Below are positions 1 to 5,844 of a DNA stretch of 19,235 nt, in pieces. The notes under the pieces are model-generated. The model made no database searches. It had not been told where the DNA came from and worked only from the letters and a program-made list of their open reading frames with translations. The position numbers and the translations under genes were made by a program. How positions within the stretch are numbered: position 1 is the stretch's first letter; every line of letters starts with the position of its first letter. The DNA is from Nanobdellota archaeon (GTDB lineage: Archaea > Nanobdellota > Nanobdellia > Woesearchaeales > GW2011-AR9), in contig JAUYQE010000133.1 in the NCBI GenBank assembly GCA_030695605.1, positions 1-19,235 of the forward strand. Reading direction: 5' to 3'.

Positions 1-258
1 ATTGGCAGCAATGCGACGTATACGCAAGTGGCCATCGGCGTCTGTGCTGCGTTGTTTACGCTCGTTTTCGACCGGCCGAAAAATGGCGTTTACTTCGTCG
101 AAGATCTGTATAACACGCAATTTAAAGACTATATGTTTGACAATATGCGCGTCCAGCACTTTGTCTTTAAGAAGCAGAAAAGCCGCTTTGTTCTGGAGAA
201 GTACGTGCCGGAGATGAAAGTCCAGCGGGAGAAGCAGGTGCTACATATCTTTTTCTGA
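1..258 (+). CDS. C-terminal fragment, saccharopine dehydrogenase / homospermidine synthase-like (partial)
   Basis: An open frame enters from the left edge and ends at TGA 256-258, giving about 85 residues. It begins with IGSNATYTQVAIGVCAALF, then an acidic 'GVYFVEDLY' stretch. The pattern of a small-residue 'GSNAT..QVA' helix followed by 'G(V/I)..(E)DL' resembles the C-terminal domain of homospermidine synthase/saccharopine dehydrogenase-type NAD(P)-dependent enzymes, which make polyamines or amino acids by reductive condensation. The NAD-binding half lies outside the window, so the assignment rests on this short tail and is tentative. Its upstream neighbours are not visible. The next gene begins about 105 bp later behind its own TATA-like box, so the two are probably separate transcription units. 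Confidence 0.45.
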   Translation: MGSNATYTQVAIGVCAALFTLVFDRPKNGVYFVEDLYNTQFKDYMFDNMRVQHFVFKKQKSRFVLEKYVPEMKVQREKQVLHIFF

Positions 259-315
259 AGCCCATCCTTTTTTCCCGTTCCCGAGTTTACTTGAAAGTAG
301 TTATTTAAAGAAAAA

Positions 316-323
316 TTTATAAA
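316..323 (+). promoter_or_regulatory. Archaeal TATA box for the endonuclease V-like gene
   Basis: The octamer TTTATAAA at 316-323 sits in an A-rich stretch about 42 bp before the ATG at 365. A transcription start about 25 bp downstream would leave a leader of roughly 20 nt. That leader contains GGTGA at 357-361, a plausible archaeal Shine-Dalgarno core 3 nt before the ATG. Confidence 0.5.
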
Positions 324-364
324 GAAAAGTACTCCGAAGCTTCTAATAGAAAAGCCGGTGACTC

Positions 365-1042
365 ATGAACCTAGTCGAACTCAAAAGAGAGCAATTGAAA
401 TTAGCACCAAAAGTAGTGCTGAAAGATGGCTTTACGGCCATAAAAACGATCGGCGGAGCAGCCTGCGCCACTGTCGGCCAGAAACTGCTTGCTGCAGTCA
501 TCGTCTGCGACTATCCTTCTTTGAAACTGCTCGAAAAAAAGACCTCCCTCCTGCCCAATCCCTTGCCATACCATCCGGGCTTTGAAGCATACCGGGAAAT
601 GCCGGTCATCATCGAGGCATACAACCAGCTCGAGAAAGAGCCCGATGTTTTACTCGTCAAAGGCACGGGAATCCTGCATCCGCGCCGTCTTGGCATAGCT
701 TCCCATCTGGGCTTGGCGCTGAATGTGCCGACGATCGGCATCAGCGAGACTTTGCATTTAGGCACGGTTATTGATGGAAAAGTGCAGATGCAGGAAAAGA
801 CGCTGGGCTATGCTCTTAAAACCAAAGAGCACGCGAATCCGCTGTATGCCTCGCCCGGCCATCTCGTCTCTTTAAGCACCGTGCAGCAGATCATTCCGAC
901 CACCATCGTTCCGCCGCATAAATTGCCCGAGCCGCTGCATCTCGCATTGAGAATTGCCCGGAAGAAAGCGCAGAAATTGCGAGGGGTAGGAGATGAAAAG
1001 ATGGAGAATACGGGCCAGATGCCTGAACCTTCTCTGGAATAG
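365..1042 (+). CDS. nfi: Endonuclease V homologue with degenerate active site
   Basis: A 225-residue protein of normal endonuclease V length. Family landmarks are clear: the strand 'AAVIVCDYPSLKLLE' (43-57), 'PYHPGFEAYREMP' (68-80), 'PDVLLVKGTGILHPRRLGIA' (93-112), 'PTIGISETL' (122-130), 'YASPGH' (161-166) and 'KLPEPLHLA' (186-194). Endonuclease V cleaves DNA, or RNA in many homologues, next to deaminated purines such as inosine, using acidic metal ligands. Compared gaplessly with the T. maritima enzyme (constant offset 11, recalled from memory), E89 (E78), Y80 (Y69) and H116 (H105) are kept. The metal ligands D43 and D110 are A32 and K99, and K139 is E128. The fold is therefore recognisable but metal-dependent cleavage is doubtful. 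The ATG at 365 is preceded by GGTGA. It may act as an inosine or branched-nucleic-acid binder, or have another role. Confidence 0.85.
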   Translation: MNLVELKREQLKLAPKVVLKDGFTAIKTIGGAACATVGQKLLAAVIVCDYPSLKLLEKKTSLLPNPLPYHPGFEAYREMPVIIEAYNQLEKEPDVLLVKGTGILHPRRLGIASHLGLALNVPTIGISETLHLGTVIDGKVQMQEKTLGYALKTKEHANPLYASPGHLVSLSTVQQIIPTTIVPPHKLPEPLHLALRIARKKAQKLRGVGDEKMENTGQMPEPSLE

Positions 1043-1088
1043 CTTTTTCCTCTGTGTCGTTACTCCTTCTTAAGAGTCTCTCCCTTTC

Positions 1089-1102
1089 ACAGTATCTCCG
1101 AA
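1089..1102 (+). repeat. Left terminal inverted repeat of the ISH3-like element
   Basis: ACAGTATCTCCGAA, the exact reverse complement of 2323-2336. It lies 61 bp before the transposase start. Confidence 0.8.
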
Positions 1103-1163
1103 TGAGAAGTACCTTTTTTGAGTGGTAAGAAAAACCTTTAAGCTTCGGTCTGATTTTTAGGGT

Positions 1164-2237
1164 ATGAATCGTGAACGCACCGTATCTTTGATCCATTCTT
1201 TGCGCTATTTTACCAATAATAGTTTAGGTACAAAACGAGAAATACACACAATAAGCGGCTTTGAATTATCAGAGCCGCTTTTAGATGCAGCTGTGTATAA
1301 TACTTATGTTGAAACAGTTGGCAATAAAGCAGACACTTTGTATTTACGGCTTCGAGAAGGATTAAGTGAAATGACTACCTACTCCTATCTCGATTACATC
1401 AAACGACTCTCAGATAAATTTAGCTGGAAGAACAAAGAATTTGTTCTTGCTTTTGATTATACTGACGAGGAATTTTATGGTGATGTGCAAGGTTTGGATA
1501 TCCATGGCTGGAAAAAGACCGGTGCCATCACTGGCAAATTCAAGTTTCTTACGTGCAGTATCGTTAGTGACGATATTCCGCAGAAGATTCCACTTTTGTC
1601 GCTTCCCATTCAGCTTGGTCATTACAAAAGTTATGTCATCTCCCATATGCTTACTCTGATCAAACCCCTGCTGGGCGAAATTAAACTTCTCCTCTTTGAC
1701 CGAGGATTCTACGACAAAGATTTGATGTATGAACTCATTCAACTCAAATATCCTTTCCTCATCTTTGTCCCAAAACACCATGACAAGAAAGAAATCCTTT
1801 TTCCTCTGGAAGAGGGAGAGAAATTTACTGTTTTGTGGAATGGCGAAGTAAACAAAGATAAGAGCAACTACAAATTCGAATTTTATCTCACTTTTATGAA
1901 GCAAATTTACAGCCGAAGAGCAGATACATATTTTGATTGGGTCTTTGCAACCAATATTGATACCATTGCTCTTGAAGAGATGATCAGAACATATCGAAAA
2001 CGCTGGAGAATTGAGACGGGATTTCGAGTTCAAGATGAAGCAAGAATAAAGTGTAAATCGACTGAAATGAGAATAAGATATTTTTTGTTCATGTTTGAAC
2101 AAATGTTGCAAACCCAATGGGTTTGCTTTTACAAAGAGGAGGTGAGTTTCAAAGAATTTCTGATTGAGATGCATAAGACCTGTAAAAGTCTGGTCGAAAA
2201 TCAAAAGAGATCGTACTTTAAAAATCTGAAAGCGTAG
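1164..2237 (+). CDS. DDE transposase, ISH3/IS4-like family
   Basis: An intact 357-residue transposase with an RNase H-like catalytic core. The first Asp lies in 'LAFDYTDEEFYGD' (D98) and the second in 'LLLFDRGFYDKDLMYE' (D179). The Glu lies in 'TYRKRWRIETGFRVQ' (E284), which preserves the Y-x2-R-x3-E spacing of the IS4 signature (Y277, R280, E284). This form, with AFDYTD, FDRGFYD and RWRIETGFR, is typical of archaeal ISH3-type transposases, which cut and paste their own element. The reading frame is uninterrupted and both inverted repeats are present, so the element could be mobile. Codon use is more AT-rich than in the neighbouring host genes, as expected for an acquired element. ATG 1164 is taken as the start because the conserved region begins soon after it. 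Confidence 0.9.
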   Translation: MNRERTVSLIHSLRYFTNNSLGTKREIHTISGFELSEPLLDAAVYNTYVETVGNKADTLYLRLREGLSEMTTYSYLDYIKRLSDKFSWKNKEFVLAFDYTDEEFYGDVQGLDIHGWKKTGAITGKFKFLTCSIVSDDIPQKIPLLSLPIQLGHYKSYVISHMLTLIKPLLGEIKLLLFDRGFYDKDLMYELIQLKYPFLIFVPKHHDKKEILFPLEEGEKFTVLWNGEVNKDKSNYKFEFYLTFMKQIYSRRADTYFDWVFATNIDTIALEEMIRTYRKRWRIETGFRVQDEARIKCKSTEMRIRYFLFMFEQMLQTQWVCFYKEEVSFKEFLIEMHKTCKSLVENQKRSYFKNLKA

Positions 2238-2322
2238 TTTAGTAGGATTTTTACCTGATCGGAAGTATAGTTCTTTGCGGGAACCAAGAAAGATTAGAAG
2301 AAAAACCGTTAATCATTATTGC

Positions 2323-2336
2323 TTCGGAGATACTGT
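2323..2336 (-). repeat. Right terminal inverted repeat of the ISH3-like element
   Basis: TTCGGAGATACTGT, the perfect inverted partner of 1089-1102. It lies 85 bp after the transposase stop. The 154 bp from here to the next transposase stop hold no gene that can be supported. Confidence 0.8.
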
Positions 2337-2490
2337 CAGAATCCGAAATGTTATTAAAATTCAGTTGTATTTCAGTCATTGCAGTAACACCTCAATTTGG
2401 TTGCTTTTCCAATCAAACAAAATGGTTACTGCTTTATTTATTTATCACTCACTTTCTGAATTGTGCCATACTTTAGGCGTTGCGTGGATA

Positions 2491-3432
2491 TTAGCTGGCT
2501 TTAGCCAGCTTCTTGAAGTACGATAGTCTACTCCTGTTATGCAAAATAATCCTTGCCGTGACCTGACTTAGCTTAGAGGTAACTCTTCTTTTGGTAATCA
2601 TTCCATATACTGCTTTAAAACTGGAATGAAAACTCTCAGCATGACTGCGCTGGTGATATTCTGTCAGCCAGTGGATCACATCGTAAAATAGTTCAAGATA
2701 CATGCTTTTCCATGCAAGAGAACCATTTAGGTTATTGTTGCTTTTTGGAAAAACATATGGTATCATACCTCGTTCAGCGATTTTCCTAACCAATTCTCTG
2801 TCGTTAAAGCCTGCGTCGAGACGCAGGCTACCGCCATATACTTTCTCAATGAGTTTGTGCATGGCTTTACATTCCTGCTCCCCACTCGTATCAAACGCTT
2901 GTACAATCTCGCGAGAATCCACAATACTGGTCATATATTCTCCAGTTTTCTTATTACTCTCATAATTCTGCTTTCTGCTAGTTTCCAAACCAGTGCCATC
3001 ACCAGATAGAATTCCATCGGAATCCCTAGTCTTCTCAAACACTTGTTTGAGAATATGGAGGACCTCTGGCTTGTCATACGCATCACCAACAGTTCTGTCG
3101 TCCAGATGCTCACGTATTCCTAAGAAAGGGCCGATTATCTTCAACCATCCCTGAGCGTTCCGCTCAGTGAAGCCCAAAGCTTCACAAGCTAATACTGCTT
3201 TGGCCAGTGTCTTGGGATCAGTAAGTGGTTTTCCTACTTTACCAACAGTATTCAGATAATCTGCTTCGTCAACAATAGTTTGGATAAACTCTAGTGTTTC
3301 TGCTGCTGCTTCAGTCTGAGATTCATTATATTCTGGCCACGAGATAGCACAAGGTTCCTCGTGCTCGTAGAACCCCTTCTCACGGAGAAGGGGGACCATG
3401 GCGCGAAATTCTTTGTTTGGAAGTTCTGGCAC
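2491..3432 (-). CDS. DDE transposase (IS5/DDE_Tnp_1-like)
   Basis: A transposase of about 313 residues, intact. Counting from the upstream GTG at 3441, the catalytic triad is D148 in 'ILSGDGTGLE', D209 in 'LRLDAGFNDRELVRK' and E269 in 'YHQRSHAESFHSSFKAVYG'. The context around each matches RNase H-fold transposases of the IS4/IS5 (DDE_Tnp_1) kind, but the exact IS family is not certain. The frame opens at GTG 3441, but that codon lies inside a strong archaeal Shine-Dalgarno sequence GAGGTGAT. The in-frame GTG ending at 3432, a few bases downstream of it, is therefore the preferred start. The last codons and the stop form a perfect 7-bp hairpin (2493-2510). Upstream, a TATA-like AT-rich stretch near 3475-3490 could drive it, divergently from the ORF at 3537. 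Confidence 0.82.
   Translation of the reverse strand: MPELPNKEFRAMVPLLREKGFYEHEEPCAISWPEYNESQTEAAAETLEFIQTIVDEADYLNTVGKVGKPLTDPKTLAKAVLACEALGFTERNAQGWLKIIGPFLGIREHLDDRTVGDAYDKPEVLHILKQVFEKTRDSDGILSGDGTGLETSRKQNYESNKKTGEYMTSIVDSREIVQAFDTSGEQECKAMHKLIEKVYGGSLRLDAGFNDRELVRKIAERGMIPYVFPKSNNNLNGSLAWKSMYLELFYDVIHWLTEYHQRSHAESFHSSFKAVYGMITKRRVTSKLSQVTARIILHNRSRLSYFKKLAKAS
2493..2510 (-). terminator. Hairpin at transposase 3' end
   Basis: AGCTGGC (2493-2499) and GCCAGCT (2504-2510) form a 7-bp stem with a 4-nt TTTA loop spanning the stop codon region of the minus-strand transposase. It could be a transcript end, an mRNA-protecting fold or part of the element's end. The role is not determined. Confidence 0.35.
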
Positions 3433-3486
3433 ATCTATCACCTCTCTTTTTAATCCCCTTTCTGTTGTGCCTAGTAATTTTTATTA

Positions 3487-3517
3487 AACTAATATCCCCA
3501 AGATTTAAATATTAGTT
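3487..3517. promoter_or_regulatory. Inverted repeat around divergent promoter
   Basis: AACTAATAT (3487-3495) and ATATTAGTT (3509-3517) form a 9-bp inverted repeat around TTTAAAT, a TATA-like element suited to the plus-strand ORF at 3537. It lies between two divergent reading frames, so it could be an operator or a transposase-binding site. A direct repeat GTTGTGCCTA occurs at 3464-3473 and 3515-3524, overlapping its right arm. Confidence 0.4.
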
Positions 3518-3536
3518 GTGCCTATGAAAGCGAGTG

Positions 3537-3698
3537 ATGGTGTTTATACGAACCAAAAAAATTGGCAATACAAATTATTATTACCTTGTTGAGGGAAAAA
3601 GGGATGAACAAGGTAAAGTAAAGCAGAAAGTGATTAAGTACTTGGGTTCTCCTGAAAACATACTTGAAAAATTTAGATTCTGGGAAGAACAGCACTAG
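3537..3698 (+). CDS. 53-residue ORF resembling the N-terminus of IS1634-type transposases
   Basis: ATG 3537 to TAG 3696-3698 encodes a basic protein with 'VFIRTKKIGNTNYYYLVEGK' followed by 'DEQGKVKQKVIKYLG'. The F-x-R-x-K...YYYLVE...R...G.(K)(Q)(K)...YLG pattern is the usual start of IS1634-like transposases, which continue for several hundred residues. Here the frame stops after 53 codons. It is either a transposase remnant or a small accessory ORF carried by the second IS. A TATA-like TTTAAATAT lies about 30 bp upstream, so a nearly leaderless transcript is possible. The stop lies 3 nt before the TTG that opens the next gene, in the same frame, so translation of the truncated downstream gene might be coupled to it. 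Confidence 0.5.
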   Translation: MVFIRTKKIGNTNYYYLVEGKRDEQGKVKQKVIKYLGSPENILEKFRFWEEQH

Positions 3699-3701
3699 CT
3701 A

Positions 3702-4463
3702 TTGAATATCCACGCAACGCCCCTGAACGGAAGACCTTTTTATAATGCCAGCATGCCAACTGCACTGAGGCAGGCAATGGAATACGCGGGAAGTTCCGGC
3801 ATAGTTGCGAACATGCCTGAGTTTATCGCTGCAAAAGCAAAAGCCGATAAAAAACATGCCTTCTGGCAGAGGTGGCACACCGCCCTCACTGAAGAGAACA
3901 TTGGCATCGACAAGAAAGGATCATTCTACACCAAAGAAGAGCCGGTTCTGGTGGTGATGCATGGTGGAGGCTTTCTTACTCCAGACCGGATTCAGCAAGC
4001 CTACGATGAAGGACTGCTCAACCATAGCGCCAAGTATCGAGAGGAAGAGTTTGCTGCTTTGCTTGAAGGAAAGCTTCTTGATGGCACGAGTTTTCCATTG
4101 TACAGGCTTGAAGAAGTTCAAGCAGGAATCTCTAGCTTGCCTCATCAGTTTGGTGTGGTTATGCCGTACAAAACTGCTCAGGATACAATGTCGGGATATC
4201 ATCAAAAGAAGGAATTTCTGGAAAATCCACTAGTGATTGCCAGAGCAGCCGGAATTTTCGATCAGCTGGAAGCATTCTATGAGAAAGCAAAACATTCAAA
4301 TGGAAATTTAGGCAATTATCATCCTTTCGCAGGAAGAGATGCTTCTACACCCCAGGGCCGCCTGCTCTTCCTCAACAATAGTTGTAACGGCCTCTTCGGC
4401 AACCTTAATTTAGACTACTATGGCCGTTTTGTCGGGGTAGTAGCGCCGGAGGCGCATCGTTGA
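3702..4463 (+). CDS. DGR variable protein 1 (N-terminally truncated)
   Basis: A 253-residue protein with no recognised family beyond its C-terminus. It is paralogous to the next gene throughout: shared blocks are 'GIVANMPEFIAAKAKAD' (33-49), 'ALTEENIGIDKKG' (61-73), 'MHGGGFLTP' (86-94), 'GYHQKKEFLENPLVIAR' (165-181) and 'FLNN..NG..GN.NL...GRFVGVVAPEAHR' (224-253). Residues 225-240 are encoded by VR1, where eight bases differ from the template repeat, all at adenines. In known DGRs such genes encode C-type-lectin-fold ligand-binding proteins, and the C-terminal half is probably of that kind. The first residues align with position 44 onward of the paralogue, so about 43 N-terminal residues are missing. 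The frame opens at TTG 3702, with ATG 3753 as an alternative, and neither has a good ribosome site. It may be a pseudogene or be translated by coupling. Confidence 0.7.
   Translation: MNIHATPLNGRPFYNASMPTALRQAMEYAGSSGIVANMPEFIAAKAKADKKHAFWQRWHTALTEENIGIDKKGSFYTKEEPVLVVMHGGGFLTPDRIQQAYDEGLLNHSAKYREEEFAALLEGKLLDGTSFPLYRLEEVQAGISSLPHQFGVVMPYKTAQDTMSGYHQKKEFLENPLVIARAAGIFDQLEAFYEKAKHSNGNLGNYHPFAGRDASTPQGRLLFLNNSCNGLFGNLNLDYYGRFVGVVAPEAHR
4354..4435 (+). repeat. DGR variable repeat 1 (VR1)
   Basis: 82 bp, the same length as the template repeat at 5845-5926 and aligned without gaps. Eight differences, all where the template has A: AAT to AGT, TAT to TGT, AAC to TTC (two), AAT to CTT (two), AAC to TAC and AAT to TAT. 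The adenine-free 3' end GGCCGTTTTGTCGG (4422-4435) is invariant, as expected of the region where homing starts. Confidence 0.92.
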
Positions 4464-4489
4464 ATAGAGCGCCGCAGGCGGCGCGCGAA
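4436..4489 (+). promoter_or_regulatory. Conserved double-hairpin block downstream of VR1
   Basis: Hairpin a is GCGCC-GGA-GGCGC (4443-4455), still inside the coding frame. Hairpin b is GCGCCG-CAGG-CGGCGC (4469-4484), just after the TGA at 4461-4463. The whole block is repeated after VR2 with a single base change in the loop of hairpin b. It is absent after the template repeat. Its position matches the DNA hairpin/cruciform that stimulates retrohoming downstream of VR in characterised DGRs. Confidence 0.65.
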
Positions 4490-4507
4490 AATGAATGGTA
4501 GCACACA

Positions 4508-5425
4508 ATGACACAAATAATCCCTGATAAAGATTTAGAAGATTATATCCGGGCTACTGGATGGGCTCCGGGACAGCAGCCCCCACCAAAGCCTATTGTA
4601 AACCAAACTCCCCAGCCCGTGCTGAAGAGAACCGTCAGCATCGATGCTTTGGTCAATAACGAGAGAATGTTTTACAGTGAAGAGCGAGATGCCAGTGGTA
4701 AGTACATTGGTGTAGCTGTTGCTCTGCAAGATGCTCTGAACGAAATGGGCAATGATGGTATCGTTGCCTCTTTGCCGTATTTGATTGCAGGAAAAGCCCA
4801 AGCAGATGCAAGTAACTATCTTTGGCAGAAATGGTTTACTGCCCTCTCTGAGGAAAATGCGGGCATAGATAAGAATGGCAAGCTTGTTAGTAGAGGACAA
4901 GGTGTCGTTCTTATTCTTCATGGCGGCGGAATTCTGACACCGAAGAGAATCAAGCAGGCATACCGTAAAGGCCTTACGCCGCAGCATGCTGCTAAACTTA
5001 CGGACGCTGAATTTGATACTTTATTGAACGGAGTTCTTCCTTCTGGAGAGAGTATCAATCTGTACACCATTGATGACGTGAAGCGGGGCCTTCCTGATCC
5101 TTTTGGCAGATATGGAGTATGGATGCCCGCAGAAACTGCCCAATCCCGATCATCTGGATATCACGCCAAGAGCGATTTCATGAATAATGAACTGGTTCTG
5201 GCGAGGGTTGGAACTCTGGAGCATCTGGAAGGTTATTTCGAGAAAGCACAACATTCCTCAAATCATAATGTTGGAAACTGGCACCGGTTTGGAGAAATAG
5301 ATTTCCACCAGCCTCAGGGCCTCCTGCTCTTCCTCAACAGTTTTTATAACGGCCTCAGCGGCGACATTAATTTAGGCATCAATGGCCGTTTTGTCGGGGT
5401 AGTAGCGCCGGAGGCGCATCGTTGA
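4508..5425 (+). CDS. DGR variable protein 2
   Basis: A 305-residue, full-length paralogue of the preceding gene, 44 bp downstream of it on the same strand. It has an acidic N-terminus, then a proline-rich linker (21-38) and a conserved core: 'NDGIVASLPYLIAGKAQAD' (82-100), 'LHGGGILTP' (138-145), 'GYHAKSDF' (217-224) and 'GNWHRFGEI' (256-264). The VR2-encoded tail 'FLNSFYNGLSGDINLGINGR' spans 275-294. Seven residues (278, 279, 284, 286, 287, 290, 291) differ from the template translation, all by adenine changes. It ends in 'GVVAPEAHR' like its neighbour. No signal peptide or membrane segment is apparent, so it is probably cytoplasmic or exported by an unrecognised route. By analogy with DGR targets, the variable tail would form the ligand-binding face of a C-type-lectin-like domain. 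The function of the N-terminal part is unknown. Confidence 0.8.
   Translation: MTQIIPDKDLEDYIRATGWAPGQQPPPKPIVNQTPQPVLKRTVSIDALVNNERMFYSEERDASGKYIGVAVALQDALNEMGNDGIVASLPYLIAGKAQADASNYLWQKWFTALSEENAGIDKNGKLVSRGQGVVLILHGGGILTPKRIKQAYRKGLTPQHAAKLTDAEFDTLLNGVLPSGESINLYTIDDVKRGLPDPFGRYGVWMPAETAQSRSSGYHAKSDFMNNELVLARVGTLEHLEGYFEKAQHSSNHNVGNWHRFGEIDFHQPQGLLLFLNSFYNGLSGDINLGINGRFVGVVAPEAHR
5316..5397 (+). repeat. DGR variable repeat 2 (VR2)
   Basis: 82 bp, gapless against the template repeat at 5845-5926. Eight differences lie at template adenines: AAT to AGT, AAT to TTT (two), AAC to AGC, AAC to GAC, AAT to ATT, GAC to GGC and AAC to ATC. The ninth is a G to T at 5322 near the 5' edge and outside the adenine-rich core. 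The 14-bp adenine-free 3' end is identical to TR and VR1. Confidence 0.92.
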
Positions 5426-5451
5426 ATAGAGCGCCGCTGGCGGCGCGCGAA
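5398..5451 (+). promoter_or_regulatory. Conserved double-hairpin block downstream of VR2
   Basis: Hairpin a is GCGCC-GGA-GGCGC (5405-5417). Hairpin b is GCGCCG-CTGG-CGGCGC (5431-5446), beginning 5 nt after the TGA. It is identical to the block after VR1 except for the loop base (A to T). The paralogues' upstream coding parts are far more divergent, so this near identity suggests functional constraint or recent copying. Confidence 0.65.
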
Positions 5452-5594
5452 AAATAGAGCCTGCAAAACAAGAATTATTTTATACCTCCGGTTGTTACAA
5501 AAGAAACTGTCCCAGCCGCTTCCATCCTTGTGATGGTAAAAAAGTAGCTTGGAACTACACGCCATTTCACTAGGGCAGCTTAGCTGTTATAAAA

Positions 5595-5818
5595 CGCTCA
5601 AAAATGGAACATTTTTGGCGTGCAAGAAGGCAAAGCCTTCTGCACAGAAAACCACAAAGGTTTTCTTGTGCCCAAAACTTCGTTTTTGAGCATACAACCA
5701 CAACACACAGAAAAGCGTTTGCTTTTGGTCAAGAAATCTTCGATTTCTGTGGCTTTGTGTGAAGTGGTCGTGACTAACAAAAATCTTCGGATTTTTGGAG
5801 TTCCTTTGTCAAGGAACT
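5595..5818 (+). ncRNA. Tandem array of eight short hairpins upstream of the DGR template
   Basis: No gene is supported in 5426-6098, but this part is densely structured. Perfect or nearly perfect stems follow each other: 5599-5617 (8 bp, GAA loop), 5625-5641 (7 bp, AAA loop), 5643-5670 (11 bp with one bulge), 5673-5688, 5711-5726 (6 bp), 5732-5748 (7 bp, TTC loop), 5778-5797 (8 bp closing a cTTCGg tetraloop) and 5799-5818 (8 bp, TGTC loop). The array ends 26 bp before the template repeat. Folding into a structured RNA continuous with the template RNA is the simplest reading. DGR template RNAs are known to have structured flanks that bind RT/Avd, but an array of this form is not something I recognise. 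Positions 5452-5594 show nothing that I can name. Confidence 0.5.
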
Positions 5819-5844
5819 TTGAGAAAGTGAAATGGCTACTCTGG

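Larger units (their letters stand above)
1089..2336 (+). mobile_element. Complete ISH3/IS4-like insertion sequence (about 1.25 kb)
   Basis: A perfect 14-bp inverted repeat, ACAGTATCTCCGAA at 1089-1102 and its reverse complement at 2323-2336, brackets a single intact transposase gene. The size (1248 bp) fits IS4/ISH3-type elements. No 4-5 bp target duplication is visible at exactly these ends. Trimming each end by one base leaves only a 3-bp TCA match (1087-1089 and 2336-2338), which is not convincing. The element sits at the left end of the accessory island, just after the endonuclease V-like gene. Confidence 0.8.
2337..3700. mobile_element. Second insertion sequence, ends not resolved
   Basis: The segment holds a minus-strand DDE transposase (2491-3432) and a divergent 53-codon ORF (3537-3698). 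Its right limit is inferred from the point, about 3699-3701, where the following gene abruptly begins to match its paralogue. Its left limit lies somewhere between the right end of the first IS (2336) and 2490. No convincing terminal inverted repeats were found by eye, so the boundaries are approximate. Confidence 0.4.

Noticed and set aside
1410..2204. 264-codon antisense frame inside the first transposase
   Set aside because: It is a shadow of the transposase with no start signal, and the sense frame has an intact DDE triad.
1084..2341. Target-site duplication for the ISH3-like element
   Set aside because: Flanks of the 14-bp repeats do not match over 4-5 bp; only a 3-bp TCA match appears after shifting one base.
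2275..2526. 83-codon plus-strand frame after the first IS
   Set aside because: It spans the IS terminal repeat and the end of the opposing transposase and shows no recognisable domain.
2337..3682. Imperfect inverted pair CAGAATC (2337-2343) and GATTCTG (3676-3682) as the ends of the second IS
   Set aside because: Only 7 exact bases match in a search space where that is expected by chance, and the second copy is inside the small ORF and not at the homology break.
5595..5818. Hairpin array as a CRISPR
   Set aside because: The stems differ in sequence. There is no repeated unit with regular spacers and no cas gene.
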